Counted from the stretch's first letter, positions 1 through 8,817 are shown. The stretch is DNA of 64,000 nt from Tamlana sp. 2_MG-2023 (GCF_030548465.1 NZ_JAUOSF010000003.1:372001-436000); one strand, 5' to 3'. Notes: generated from the letters alone by a model not told the origin. A program made the numbers and translations.

Positions 1-117
1 GATTTAGAACTACACGGTTGGGTTTACGGACTAAAAGACGGATTAATTAAAGATTTAAAAGTAAATATGGATAGTCCAGAGCATTTGGATTCAATCTATA
101 TTTTAGATTTTGATTAA
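1..117 (+). CDS. C-terminal end of a beta-carbonic anhydrase-like protein (partial)
   Basis: The open frame enters from the left edge and stops with TAA at 115-117, giving only 38 residues. The segment LHGWVYGLKDGLIKDL resembles the conserved C-terminal part of beta-class carbonic anhydrases, which interconvert CO2 and bicarbonate in the cytoplasm with a zinc ion. The zinc ligands lie outside the window, so the call rests on this short match alone. A strong hairpin terminator follows about 20 nt downstream, consistent with a true gene end. Confidence 0.55.
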   Translation, partial: DLELHGWVYGLKDGLIKDLKVNMDSPEHLDSIYILDFD

Positions 118-136
118 TCATCTCATATGAACTCAT

Positions 137-173
137 AAAAAAAGCCTTCAAAAAATTTTGAAGGCTTTTTTTA
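137..173 (+). terminator. Intrinsic terminator, probably bidirectional
   Basis: The arms GCCTTCAAAA and TTTTGAAGGC form a hairpin flanked by an A run on the left and a T run on the right. It lies between the plus-strand carbonic anhydrase-like gene and the convergent minus-strand CvpA gene, so it can serve both. Confidence 0.8.
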
Positions 174-190
174 TATTATAATATGTCTCT

Positions 191-742
191 TTAAATAGAG
201 AATAACGACGTGTTTTCTTCGGTTTCACCATCAGGCTCCATGTCATTTTCCTTATCAGTATCGTTTTCTATTATACTTGGGTAAATAAGTGGCACAATAG
301 ACTTTACAGGCTCATATAACATAGCGCCTTTAACCGTTTCTTCATCAAGAAACGTGATGGTGTTGTTCATGCGATCAAAAATATTCAGAATGATACTTAA
401 TATTAATGCTATTTTTAAGGCGCCAAAAATAGCCCCAAGTAATTTGTTTAAGATGCCTAAAGCGGCGAAGTCAGCCAGTTTGGTTAGTGCTTTTCCTGCA
501 AGTCCAATAGCTATAACAATGACCACAAAAGTGATGGCAAAGGCCGCGATGTTAACAGTCTGTTCTTCCCAATTGGTGTATTCTTGTAAAAATTCGCCAG
601 CGAAATTACTAAAGTGAATGGCGCCATACACTCCAGCAATTAAAGCTACTAAAGAAGCGACTTCAACAAAAAGGCCTTTCATAAACCCGCGAACCAATCC
701 AAATAATATTAAAGCCCCTAAAACAATATCAATAACCCCCAT
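191..742 (-). CDS. CvpA family inner-membrane protein
   Basis: This 183-residue protein starts MGVIDIVLGALILFGLVRG, the typical beginning of CvpA/colicin V production family proteins. It has four hydrophobic segments (roughly residues 3-20, 25-45, 62-85 and 100-120) and a glycine-rich G-x-x-K-G element after the first. The C-terminal 40 residues are acidic and polar, as in flavobacterial homologues. The family is inner-membrane; in E. coli CvpA is linked to colicin V production and envelope fitness, but the biochemical role is unknown. It stands alone, convergent with the carbonic anhydrase-like gene and divergent from the small gene at 898. Confidence 0.85.
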   Translation of the reverse strand: MGVIDIVLGALILFGLVRGFMKGLFVEVASLVALIAGVYGAIHFSNFAGEFLQEYTNWEEQTVNIAAFAITFVVIVIAIGLAGKALTKLADFAALGILNKLLGAIFGALKIALILSIILNIFDRMNNTITFLDEETVKGAMLYEPVKSIVPLIYPSIIENDTDKENDMEPDGETEENTSLFSI

Positions 743-821
743 AATTGTTAATCTTTCTGTAAATATATAATAAATTTTGCCCTTTTTCAGCTAAGATACT
801 TTAAGTGACCCCTTCATTCCG

Positions 822-829
822 TAACTTTG
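822..829 (+). promoter_or_regulatory. Bacteroidota-type -7 element (TAACTTTG)
   Basis: The octamer matches the TAnnTTTG consensus of the flavobacterial primary sigma factor and lies 68 nt before the ATG at 898. No convincing TTG -33 box is seen at the usual spacing. Confidence 0.5.
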
Positions 830-897
830 GTGCCCAAAATAAAATAGCTTCAAAACGTTTAAATAGTACAACTTTGAGGTTTTAAACAAAAAAATAG

Positions 898-1254
898 ATG
901 TCTAGAGACGAAGAATTAAAAGAACGTTGGAATTTGGTGGTTACTAAATTGTCCGATCAATTTGCCGATGGCGACCCTATGGATCTTGATGCTATTATAT
1001 ATTTAATCGGGGTACAAGAACTAGGGCAACTCGATAGAGCCTTTAAAAAAGACCAAAAGCTAGACTTGATGCATATTGCTATTTGCAAGCTTCTAGTGCC
1101 TTACGGGTATTATGAATTGGATTTTGTAGACGATGAGGGCTGGCCACATTATAGAACCTTAGAAAACCTACCACATTTAAAGGCCGGTGAGCAAAGTGTT
1201 TTAATGAAAGAAGCCATTGTGAACTACTTTTTAGAAACCGAATATATTAATTAA
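898..1254 (+). CDS. Conserved flavobacterial small protein of unknown function
   Basis: The 118-residue soluble protein starts MSRDEELKERWNLVVTKLSD, has no signal peptide or membrane segment, and is rich in charged residues. The central part (DLDAIIYLIGVQELGQ) looks helical. The C-terminal half carries the aromatic stretch LVPYGYYELDFVDDEGWPHY. It looks like a conserved single-copy protein of the family Flavobacteriaceae. I do not recognise a Pfam domain and assign no function. A -7 element lies upstream and a dispersed structured repeat begins directly after the stop codon. Its position before pheS does not suggest a shared pathway, since pheS has its own promoter-like element. Confidence 0.8.
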   Translation: MSRDEELKERWNLVVTKLSDQFADGDPMDLDAIIYLIGVQELGQLDRAFKKDQKLDLMHIAICKLLVPYGYYELDFVDDEGWPHYRTLENLPHLKAGEQSVLMKEAIVNYFLETEYIN

Positions 1255-1258
1255 AATA

Positions 1259-1346
1259 TTTTGGGCGTTACCTAAAGGTCGGGCTTTTCGTTCCAATCTT
1301 TTGGTTCGTGCCTCACCAAAAGGATTTCCTCTGCAATCCCTAACGC
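1259..1346 (+). repeat. Dispersed structured repeat, copy 1
   Basis: This roughly 88-nt element recurs in inverted orientation at 9546-9628. Shared blocks include CCTAAAGGTCGGGCTTTTCG and CAATCCCTAACGC. It can fold as a closing stem GCGTTA (1265-1270) with TAACGC (1341-1346), a small CCTAAAGG hairpin, and a central hairpin CTTTTGG (1298-1304) with CCAAAAG (1316-1322). It occupies the gap between the 118-residue gene and pheS. It resembles the REP-like intergenic elements common in flavobacterial genomes. It could be transcribed, but nothing here shows it. Confidence 0.7.
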
Positions 1347-1363
1347 AAATCACGAAAAAATAG

Positions 1364-1371
1364 TAAATTTG
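1364..1371 (+). promoter_or_regulatory. -7 element for pheS (TAAATTTG)
   Basis: A perfect TAnnTTTG match ends 22 nt before the pheS ATG at 1394, which would give a short leader. No clear TTG -33 box is visible, because the expected region is the end of the dispersed repeat. Confidence 0.6.
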
Positions 1372-1393
1372 CATTCATTTTTGAAATGACGTT

Positions 1394-2413
1394 ATGATAG
1401 ATAAGATAAAAGACTTGATCGCTGAAGCCGAAGCTTTTGAAGCAAAATCCAAAGAAGAAGTAGAAGCTTTTCGTATAAAATACCTAGGTAAAAAAGGCTT
1501 GTTAAATGATTTTTTTGCTGAGTTTAAAAATGTGGCTAATGATCAAAAGAAAGAATTTGGTCAAACCATAAATAAGCTTAAAAAAACAGCCGAAGAGAAA
1601 GTAAACGACTTAAAAGACGCCTTAGAATCTAAGGAAGAAGTTAAGGGGGTTTACGGTGATTTGTCACGTCCGGGAGAGCCAATTCATATTGGAGCACGTC
1701 ACCCAATTTCAATTGTGAAAAATCAAATAATAGAAATCTTTTCACGTATTGGGTTCAACGTGAGTGAAGGTCCAGAAATTGAAGATGATTGGCATAATTT
1801 TACGGCGTTGAACTTGCCAGAATATCACCCAGCACGTGATATGCAGGATACCTTTTTCATTCAAACCAATCCAGATATTTTACTGCGTACACACACCAGT
1901 TCAGTACAGGTGCGTTACATGGAAAATAATAAACCACCTATCCGTACCATTTCTCCAGGTCGTGTTTATAGAAATGAAGCGATTTCTGCACGTTCACATT
2001 GCTTTTTCCATCAAGTAGAAGGCTTGTACATTGATAAGGATGTGAGTTTTGCCGATTTAAAGCAAACCCTTCAACATTTTACAACCGAAATGTTCGGAAA
2101 AAGTAAAATACGTTTACGTCCGTCATACTTTCCATTTACAGAACCAAGTGCAGAAATTGATGTGTATTGGGGCTTAGAAACCGAAACCGATTATAAAATC
2201 ACCAAAGGAACCGGTTGGTTAGAAATTGGTGGCTGTGGTATGGTAGATCCTAACGTGCTTGAAAACTGTAATATTGATACTAAAGAATATTCGGGGTTTG
2301 CTTTCGGTGTTGGTATTGATCGTATTGCGATGTTATTACACCAAATTGGAGATATTCGATTATTAAGTGAAAACGATGTGCGTTTCTTAGAGCAGTTTAA
2401 AAGCGCTTTGTAA
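1394..2413 (+). CDS. pheS: Phenylalanine--tRNA ligase alpha subunit
   Basis: PheS is the catalytic alpha subunit of the cytoplasmic alpha2beta2 phenylalanyl-tRNA synthetase, which charges tRNA-Phe with phenylalanine. The 339-residue length is normal. The N-terminal ~90 residues are a charged helical coiled-coil arm that contacts tRNA. The class II catalytic core follows, with GPEIEDDWHNFTALNLPEYH near residue 125, the motif 2 region around RTISPGRVYRNEAI, and motif 3 ending in GFAFGVGIDRIAML. The ATG at 1394 fits the -7 element and the usual start. It is monocistronic: a hairpin terminator follows and pheT is not adjacent, as is common in Bacteroidota. Confidence 0.98.
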   Translation: MIDKIKDLIAEAEAFEAKSKEEVEAFRIKYLGKKGLLNDFFAEFKNVANDQKKEFGQTINKLKKTAEEKVNDLKDALESKEEVKGVYGDLSRPGEPIHIGARHPISIVKNQIIEIFSRIGFNVSEGPEIEDDWHNFTALNLPEYHPARDMQDTFFIQTNPDILLRTHTSSVQVRYMENNKPPIRTISPGRVYRNEAISARSHCFFHQVEGLYIDKDVSFADLKQTLQHFTTEMFGKSKIRLRPSYFPFTEPSAEIDVYWGLETETDYKITKGTGWLEIGGCGMVDPNVLENCNIDTKEYSGFAFGVGIDRIAMLLHQIGDIRLLSENDVRFLEQFKSAL

Positions 2414-2444
2414 GTAAGAACCGAGATACTACATATTAAAATTT

Positions 2445-2473
2445 AAGCCGATAGATTCTATCGGCTTTTTTTA
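2445..2473 (+). terminator. Intrinsic terminator of pheS
   Basis: The arms AAGCCGATAGA and TATCGGCTT pair over a short loop and are followed by a T7 run, 30 nt after the pheS stop. Confidence 0.85.
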
Positions 2474-2494
2474 TTTAACACTTCTTTAACTTCG

Positions 2495-2520
2495 TTTGGT
2501 TCGGTTTGTTCCGAACTAAA
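2495..2520. promoter_or_regulatory. Palindromic operator candidate for the GbsR-type regulator
   Basis: The arms TTTnGTTCGG and CCGAACnAAA are separated by six bases; the inner GTTCGG/CCGAAC part is perfect. The site sits about 45-70 nt before the regulator start at 2565 and just upstream of a TATGTTTG -7 element (2524-2531). This is where an autorepressor of the efflux operon would bind. Direct binding by the adjacent regulator is inferred. Confidence 0.6.
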
Positions 2521-2523
2521 AAT

Positions 2524-2531
2524 TATGTTTG
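2524..2531 (+). promoter_or_regulatory. -7 element of the efflux operon (TATGTTTG)
   Basis: A TAnnTTTG match lies 33 nt before the ATG at 2565 and immediately after the palindrome, so the -33 region would be covered by a bound repressor. Confidence 0.55.
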
Positions 2532-2564
2532 CAAAAGTTTACTGAAATCTAGTCATTAATTTAA

Positions 2565-3083
2565 ATGACTGAATCAAAAAAACATAAAATGGCAGAAGTT
2601 TGCAAAGAAAAAATGCGTTTGGTTGAAAAGCTAGGTGTTCATTTAGAAAATAGAGAAAATTTGGCGCCAGTTGCAGCACGAATCATGGCTTATATCATAC
2701 TTGGCGGTAAGAAAGGTGTCACTTTTGAAGAAATGGTTAATGTTTTATGTGCTAGTAAAAGCACTATTTCTACACACCTTAATCATTTACAAGATTTACA
2801 AAAAATAGAGTATTTCACTAAAACCGGTGATCGTAAAAAATACTTTATCATCAATAAAGATTCTGTAGTGCAACATATTGATGAACTTGTTAGTCAATGG
2901 CAAGTTGTTCGAGAATTACATCTTGAAATAAAGGCTTATAAGGAAACGATAAACTTAGAAGCCGATGATGGTGAAAAATTTGAATTAAGCTTTCACAACG
3001 ATTATATAAAATTTTTAGATGGGGCTACCAAATCCATCGAAGAACTACGTAAAAAATTAAAAAACAATCAATTTAGTCTCTAA
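2565..3083 (+). CDS. GbsR/MarR family transcriptional regulator of the RND operon
   Basis: This 172-residue protein carries a winged helix-turn-helix around residues 35-105. The stretch GVTFEEMVNVLCASKSTIST gives helix 2 and the recognition helix, and EYFTKTGDRKKYFI the wing. A C-terminal helical part ending in a Lys-rich tail probably dimerises. The GbsR-like subgroup of MarR proteins commonly sits next to drug or osmolyte transport genes. The gene lies 11 nt before the periplasmic adaptor gene, so it is the first gene of the efflux operon. A palindrome over the promoter suggests negative autoregulation relieved by an unknown ligand. That last step is inference. Confidence 0.88.
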   Translation: MTESKKHKMAEVCKEKMRLVEKLGVHLENRENLAPVAARIMAYIILGGKKGVTFEEMVNVLCASKSTISTHLNHLQDLQKIEYFTKTGDRKKYFIINKDSVVQHIDELVSQWQVVRELHLEIKAYKETINLEADDGEKFELSFHNDYIKFLDGATKSIEELRKKLKNNQFSL

Positions 3084-3094
3084 ACATTACAAGT

Positions 3095-4222
3095 ATGAAA
3101 ACCAAAAAACTATATTTTACAGTGCTCTTAAGTATGGCACTATTGGCTATAAGCTGTGGAAAAAAGGAACCACAACAAGCCGCTCAAGCACCTCCGGTTG
3201 CTATTCCAGTCACTAACGTTGGAACCACAGCATTAACAGGTCATAAAGAATATCCCGCAAATATTGAAGGTGTTATCAATAGTGATGTGCGCGCAAAAAC
3301 ATCAGGCTATATTCAAAAAGTATTGGTTGATGAAGGTGAAAAAGTGAAAAAAGGCCAAGTATTATTCCAGCTAGAAACTCAAGCATTGTCTGAAGATGCA
3401 GGGGCTGCAAAAGCCCGTGTTGATGTGGCCCAGGTTGAAGTTGATAAACTGATTCCGCTTGTAGAAAAAAACATTATTAGTCCAGTACAACTAGAAACCG
3501 CCAAAGCCAATTTAGCCCAAGCGAAAGCAAACTATAGTAGCGTTTCAGCCAATATAGGTTATGCGACTATAAGAAGTCAAGTGAATGGTTTTGTAGGCAC
3601 GATTAACTTTAGGGAAGGGGCTTTGATTAGTCCTAACGATGCTAGGCCGCTAACAACAGTTAGTGATATTGCTCAAGTATATGCGTTTTTCAGTTTAAAC
3701 GAATCGGAATACTTCGATTTTTTACAAAATTCAGAAGGGAAAAACCTTGAGGAGAAATTGAACAATCTATCTGAAGTGAATTTACTTTTAGCAAACGGAT
3801 CGTTGTATTCTGAAAAAGGAAAAATTCAAACCACGTCTGGTCAAATCAATCAAAATACAGGTACTGTAAGTTTCAGAGCTGTATTTGATAATCCAAACCA
3901 GTTGTTAACCAATGGGAATAGTGGAAAACTTCAAATTCCTACGCAATATGAAAATGACATTGTAATTCCGCAACAAGCAACCTTTGAGCAACAAGGTAAT
4001 ATCATGCTTTTTAAAATAGAAGCCGATAATAAGGTTGCTGCTCATATGATAAAAGTAAAAGATGATGTTGATAATTTATATGTTGTAGAGTCAGGCCTTG
4101 AAAAAGGTGATAAAATTGCTGTTTCTGGTATAGGGAAATTACGAAGTGGGATGACCATAACACCACAAGAAGTACCTTATCAAGAGGTTTTAAAACCTAT
4201 TGAAACATTATTCAAAAACTAG
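3095..4222 (+). CDS. RND efflux periplasmic adaptor subunit (AcrA/MexA type), lipoprotein
   Basis: The 375-residue membrane fusion protein bridges the inner-membrane RND pump and the outer-membrane channel. A lipobox (LLAISC) puts the lipidated cysteine at residue 21. The first lipoyl half motif is seen in TSGYIQKVLVDEGEKVKKGQ (residues ~69-88), then the alpha-hairpin (roughly 95-150) rich in Ala, Lys and Glu, then the second lipoyl half (GYATIRSQVNGFVGTI) and the beta-barrel and membrane-proximal domains. It is the second gene of the operon; the pump ATG follows 13 nt after the stop. Drug specificity cannot be read from the sequence. Confidence 0.95.
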   Translation: MKTKKLYFTVLLSMALLAISCGKKEPQQAAQAPPVAIPVTNVGTTALTGHKEYPANIEGVINSDVRAKTSGYIQKVLVDEGEKVKKGQVLFQLETQALSEDAGAAKARVDVAQVEVDKLIPLVEKNIISPVQLETAKANLAQAKANYSSVSANIGYATIRSQVNGFVGTINFREGALISPNDARPLTTVSDIAQVYAFFSLNESEYFDFLQNSEGKNLEEKLNNLSEVNLLLANGSLYSEKGKIQTTSGQINQNTGTVSFRAVFDNPNQLLTNGNSGKLQIPTQYENDIVIPQQATFEQQGNIMLFKIEADNKVAAHMIKVKDDVDNLYVVESGLEKGDKIAVSGIGKLRSGMTITPQEVPYQEVLKPIETLFKN

Positions 4223-4235
4223 AAACACTATAACT

Positions 4236-7200
4236 ATGTTAAAAACATTTATTGAAAGACCAGTACTTTCAACAGTGATCTCTGTAATTATAGTGATGCT
4301 TGGTGTCATTAGTATTACAAGTTTACCTATTGAAGAGTACCCAGATATTGCACCACCAACCATTAAAGTATCGGCTTCTTATCCTGGAGCTAATGCCGAA
4401 ACGGTTTTGGAGAGTGTTATCATTCCTATTGAAGAACAAATTAATGGGGCAGAAGGCATGACCTATATAACGTCTACCGCTTCTAATAATGGTACCGCTG
4501 AAATAACAGTATATTTTAATCAAGAAATGGATGCCGATATTGCCGCAGTTAACGTGCAAAACCGTGTGGCTAGAGCGAATCCATTATTACCACAAGAGGT
4601 ACTTCAAACAGGAGTCACGACTCAAAAGCAAGAAACGAGTGCCTTAATGTTTGCTGCCATGTATTCTGAAAGCGAAGATTACGATGCGACCTATATTCAG
4701 AATTATTTAAAAATTAACGTCATCCCAGCCATGAAACGTATTAATGGTGTAGGTGATGTGAGTGTATTTTCGCAGCAAGATTATGCCATGCGTATTTGGT
4801 TAAAACCAGAAAAATTAGCAGCATATAATTTAATACCATCTGATATTTCAGCGGTTTTAAAAGAGCAAAACTTAGAAGCTGCCGCAGGTGCATTAGGTGA
4901 AAATAATGGCGAAGCATTCTCGTATGTTTTAACCTATAGCGGTCGTTTTAAAGAGGCTGGTCAATACGGTGATATTATTATCAAAGCCTTAGGGAATGGT
5001 GCCTTTTTACGATTAAATGATGTGGCAACTATTGAATTAGATGCGCAGTCTTATGCGTCTAACGCGATGAGTTTAGGAAATCCTGCTGTGTTTATGGGGA
5101 TTTTTCAAACCAAAGGTTCCAATGCTCAGGAGATTATTGAAAACATAAAAACCACTTTTGATGCCGTTGAAAAGGACTTACCTAAAGGTTTAAAGATTTT
5201 TGTGCCTTATGATACGAGTTTATTCCTAAACGCATCCATTCAAAAAGTAGTAACTACTCTGTTAGAAGCCTTTTTATTGGTGTTTTTGGTGGTGTTTATC
5301 TTTTTACAGGATTTCCGTTCCACATTAATTCCAGCTATTGCGGTACCGGTATCGATTATAGGAACCTTTTTCTTTTTAAACTTATTTGGGTATTCCATTA
5401 ACTTGTTAACCTTATTTGCCTTGGTGCTCGCCATCGGTATTGTGGTTGATGATGCTATTGTAGTAGTTGAAGCGGTACACGCCAAGATAGATGAAGGTGA
5501 GAAAAATGCAAAATCGGCCACGTTAAAAGCCATGAATGAAATTTCGGGAGCCATCATTTCAATAACCTTAGTTATGGCGGCGGTATTTATTCCGGTAACG
5601 TTCATTACTGGCCCAACAGGGGTGTTTTACGAACAGTTTGGTGTGACTTTAATTATTGCTATTCTTATTTCCGCGGTGAATGCCTTAACTTTAAGTCCGG
5701 CGCTATGTGCTTTATTATTAAAAGGGCATAAGGATGACGAAGAACTGAAATCAAAGAACGCTCTACAACGTTTTTACACACTGTTTAATCGCGGTTTTAA
5801 CGCGACGATCGAACGTTATGGCAAGTCACTTGAGTTTTTATATAGAAGAAAATGGGTGTCGGCAGTATTGCTATTAATTGCTGGAGTTGGTATATTTTGG
5901 GCATCAAAAACAACACCTACTGGGTTTGTACCAAATGAAGATAGAGGTATTATTTTCGCAAACATAGAATTACCAGCAGGGGCTTCATTAGATAGAACCG
6001 ATGCCGTGGCCAAAGAGTTGTATGGGAAAATTCACAAACTAGAAGGTTTAGAAGGTGTTAACTTTATTAAAGGACGAAGTTTAATTAGTGGAGCCGGAAG
6101 CAACTATGGTTTCGGAATTATAAAACTTAAGGATTGGGGTGAACGTGAGGATGCGTCGCTTTCAGCGCAAGCTATTACGGGGAAATTATTTGGTATAGCC
6201 GCTTCTATTCCAGAAGCTAAAATTATTTTCTTCTCACCACCAAGTATTAGAGGTTTTGGTAATTCAGCAGGATTTGAAGTTAACTTGTTAGATAAATTTG
6301 GTGGCGAGTTTTCCGAATTGGATAAAGTCAATCAAGAATTTGCTGCTGCCATCATGAGTCATCCAGAGGTACAATATGCGCAATCAGCCTTCAATACGAA
6401 GTATCCGCAGTATGAAATGGAAATCAACGTGCCCTTAGCTAAAGAAAAAGGCGTGCCTATAAACAGTATTTTCTCAACGCTTCAAGGGTATATAGGTGGT
6501 ATTTATGCTTCAGATTTCTCACGTTTTGGGAAACAATACCGTGTTTACATTCAGGCGTTACCTGAGGATAGAGCAAATGAAGATGCTTTAAATAGTATGT
6601 ACGTGCGAACAGATAGCGGAGAGATGGCGCCGATTACACAGTTTGTGCAACTCAAACGTGTTTATGGTCCACAAGCCGTAACGCGATTTAATTTATTCAA
6701 TTCAACAAACATTACGGGAGCAACCAATGCTGGTTTTAGTACGGGAGACGCCATTAGAGTTATTGAAGAAGAAGCTGCAAAATTACCCAGTAATTATACG
6801 GTGGCTTATTCTGGTTTAACGCGAGAAGAAGTTAATGCAGGAAACCAAACGACCTTCATTTTTATATTAAGTATTTTATTTGTGTATTTCCTATTAAGTG
6901 CGCAGTATGAAAGCTACTTATTGCCTTTTGCGGTGGTTTTATCATTACCCTTTGGTGTGTTTGGAGCTTACATTAGTACGAAGTTCTTCGGATTAGAAAA
7001 TAACATTTATTTCCAAATTGCTTTAATCATGCTGGTAGGGCTATTAGCAAAAAATGCCATTTTAATTGTTGAGTTTGCGCTGCAAAGAAGACGTTCTGGC
7101 GAATCCATTGTCGATGCCGCCATCCACGGAGCGAAGTCACGTTTACGCCCTATTTTAATGACTTCTTTTGCCTTTATTTTAGGTTTAATGCCGTTGGTAT

Positions 7201-7373
7201 TGGCCAAAGGTGTTGGTGCAGAAGGAAACAATTCTATTGGAACAGGAGCCGCAGGTGGGATGCTTATAGGAACTATTTTAGGCGTTTTTGTAATTCCGAT
7301 TCTGTTTATGTTATTCCAATGGTTACAAGAAAAAGTATCGAGTAAACCAGTTACCCAAACAATTGAAGAATAA
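4236..7373 (+). CDS. RND multidrug efflux pump, HAE1 family (AcrB/MexB type)
   Basis: This inner-membrane trimeric proton antiporter exports hydrophobic compounds through the adaptor and TolC-like channel. I chose the ATG at 4236, giving 1045 residues beginning MLKTFIERP, the conserved family start; an upstream in-frame start at 4200 would overlap the adaptor gene. Two sets of transmembrane helices flank large periplasmic loops. The proton-relay Asp pair in TM4 is present as IVVDDAIVVVE (D405 and D406), and the FALVLAIGIVVDDA context is typical of HAE1. The porter loops look intact. The downstream channel gene starts four bases after the stop. Confidence 0.96.
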   Translation: MLKTFIERPVLSTVISVIIVMLGVISITSLPIEEYPDIAPPTIKVSASYPGANAETVLESVIIPIEEQINGAEGMTYITSTASNNGTAEITVYFNQEMDADIAAVNVQNRVARANPLLPQEVLQTGVTTQKQETSALMFAAMYSESEDYDATYIQNYLKINVIPAMKRINGVGDVSVFSQQDYAMRIWLKPEKLAAYNLIPSDISAVLKEQNLEAAAGALGENNGEAFSYVLTYSGRFKEAGQYGDIIIKALGNGAFLRLNDVATIELDAQSYASNAMSLGNPAVFMGIFQTKGSNAQEIIENIKTTFDAVEKDLPKGLKIFVPYDTSLFLNASIQKVVTTLLEAFLLVFLVVFIFLQDFRSTLIPAIAVPVSIIGTFFFLNLFGYSINLLTLFALVLAIGIVVDDAIVVVEAVHAKIDEGEKNAKSATLKAMNEISGAIISITLVMAAVFIPVTFITGPTGVFYEQFGVTLIIAILISAVNALTLSPALCALLLKGHKDDEELKSKNALQRFYTLFNRGFNATIERYGKSLEFLYRRKWVSAVLLLIAGVGIFWASKTTPTGFVPNEDRGIIFANIELPAGASLDRTDAVAKELYGKIHKLEGLEGVNFIKGRSLISGAGSNYGFGIIKLKDWGEREDASLSAQAITGKLFGIAASIPEAKIIFFSPPSIRGFGNSAGFEVNLLDKFGGEFSELDKVNQEFAAAIMSHPEVQYAQSAFNTKYPQYEMEINVPLAKEKGVPINSIFSTLQGYIGGIYASDFSRFGKQYRVYIQALPEDRANEDALNSMYVRTDSGEMAPITQFVQLKRVYGPQAVTRFNLFNSTNITGATNAGFSTGDAIRVIEEEAAKLPSNYTVAYSGLTREEVNAGNQTTFIFILSILFVYFLLSAQYESYLLPFAVVLSLPFGVFGAYISTKFFGLENNIYFQIALIMLVGLLAKNAILIVEFALQRRRSGESIVDAAIHGAKSRLRPILMTSFAFILGLMPLVLAKGVGAEGNNSIGTGAAGGMLIGTILGVFVIPILFMLFQWLQEKVSSKPVTQTIEE

Positions 7374-7377
7374 GACT

Positions 7378-8796
7378 ATGAAATCTATAATCAAACATAA
7401 TTATTTTAGGAAAGGGGTATTTCTAGTTGTCTTAATGCTAACCATGCAAAGTTGTTTGGTAGCGAAAGATTACGAACGCCCAGATGTAGACCTAGAAACT
7501 GAAAATTTATACCGAACAGATAATTTGCCAAGCGATAGTTTATCAATGGCTGATTTGTCTTGGAAGGAAATTTTCACCGATCCATATTTAGCACAATACA
7601 TTGAAGAAGGGCTTGAGAATAACATCGATATTCGTATTGCGATTCAACAAATTATTGCAGGCGAATCTTATATGAAGCAAGGGAATGCGGGCTATTTGCC
7701 AACTTTAAGCGCAGGAACTACCGCGACTCATCAAGAATTATCTGAAAACAGCCAGTTTGGTAGCTTTTTTAGTGGTGGTATAGAGCAGTATGAAGCTGTG
7801 GTAAACCTGTCTTGGGAAGCTGATATTTGGGGTAAGATACGTAGTAACAAGCGCGCCTTTCATGCAGGGTATCTCAAAAGTGTAGCCGCACATCAAGCTG
7901 TAAAAACGAGATTAATTGAAAGTATAGCCACGACCTATTATACACTTGTGGCTCTAGATGCTCAATTAGAGGTTACCAAAGAAGCCGTGGCTTCGCGGGA
8001 AAAAAGTGTAGAGACGATTAAAGCACTTAAAGAATCTGGGGAAGTCACTCAAGTGGCAGTCGATCAAGATATCGCACAATATAATAACGCAAAAGCTATT
8101 AAAGTTGATTTGGAGAAAGCCATTTTTAGGACTGAAAACACCTTGAGTATTTTGTTAGCCAAACAACCTCAACATTTTGATAGAAGTACTCTAGATGTGC
8201 AAGATATTAGTACCGATATTAAGCTTGGTGTGCCGTATTTATTATTGCGTAATCGACCAGATGTTATTGCGGCCGAAAGTGATTTTAGACAATCGTTTGA
8301 ACTTACCAATGTGGCTTTAGCTAGTTTTTATCCGTCTTTAACTTTAAGCGCTTCTGGTGGTTTTCAAAGTTTAGAGCTTCAAAATTGGTTTGATTATAAT
8401 TCTTTGTTTGCAAATGTGGTTGGCGGTATAGCACAGCCTATATTTAATCAACGGAAATTAAGAACACAGCATGAGGTGGCTAAAGCACAACAGGAGCAGG
8501 CTTTATTGAATTTCAAACAGACGCTCTTGGTTGCTGGAAACGAGGTTTCTGAAGCCTTATATACCTTCAATGCAGAAACTGAAAAACAAGAATATTTAGA
8601 AAATCAGGTGGAAGCGCTGCGTCGTGCAGAAACAAATTCTCAAGAATTATTGAATAGTGGTTATGCTACTTATTTAGATTTATTAGTAGCGAGACAAGCC
8701 GTTTTAACTACAGAATTAACAAGTATTGATAATAAATTGGATCGATTAATAGCAGTTGTTAATCTCTATAAAGCCCTTGGTGGTGGATGGAAATAA
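7378..8796 (+). CDS. TolC-like outer-membrane efflux lipoprotein (NodT/OprM family)
   Basis: This is the outer-membrane channel of the tripartite pump. The ATG at 7378 gives 472 residues; a TTG 15 nt upstream overlaps the pump gene and is not preferred. A signal sequence ends in the lipobox TMQSC (Cys 26). Two outer membrane efflux repeats follow, each with long Ala/Gln/Glu-rich coiled-coil helices. Typical OprM/NodT elements include LSWEADIWGKIRS and LLRNRPDVIAAE. It closes the operon: a palindrome and then a terminator lie downstream. Confidence 0.94.
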   Translation: MKSIIKHNYFRKGVFLVVLMLTMQSCLVAKDYERPDVDLETENLYRTDNLPSDSLSMADLSWKEIFTDPYLAQYIEEGLENNIDIRIAIQQIIAGESYMKQGNAGYLPTLSAGTTATHQELSENSQFGSFFSGGIEQYEAVVNLSWEADIWGKIRSNKRAFHAGYLKSVAAHQAVKTRLIESIATTYYTLVALDAQLEVTKEAVASREKSVETIKALKESGEVTQVAVDQDIAQYNNAKAIKVDLEKAIFRTENTLSILLAKQPQHFDRSTLDVQDISTDIKLGVPYLLLRNRPDVIAAESDFRQSFELTNVALASFYPSLTLSASGGFQSLELQNWFDYNSLFANVVGGIAQPIFNQRKLRTQHEVAKAQQEQALLNFKQTLLVAGNEVSEALYTFNAETEKQEYLENQVEALRRAETNSQELLNSGYATYLDLLVARQAVLTTELTSIDNKLDRLIAVVNLYKALGGGWK

Positions 8797-8817
8797 CAAA
8801 TCTTTGATTTAATAGTG

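Noticed and set aside
354-617. 87-residue plus-strand frame over the CvpA gene
   Set aside because: Antisense shadow of the CvpA frame with no promoter element or conserved features.
5240-5605. 121-residue antisense frame inside the RND pump gene
   Set aside because: It is the shadow of a highly conserved gene; low-complexity Thr/Ala/Ile composition reflects antisense hydrophobic codons.
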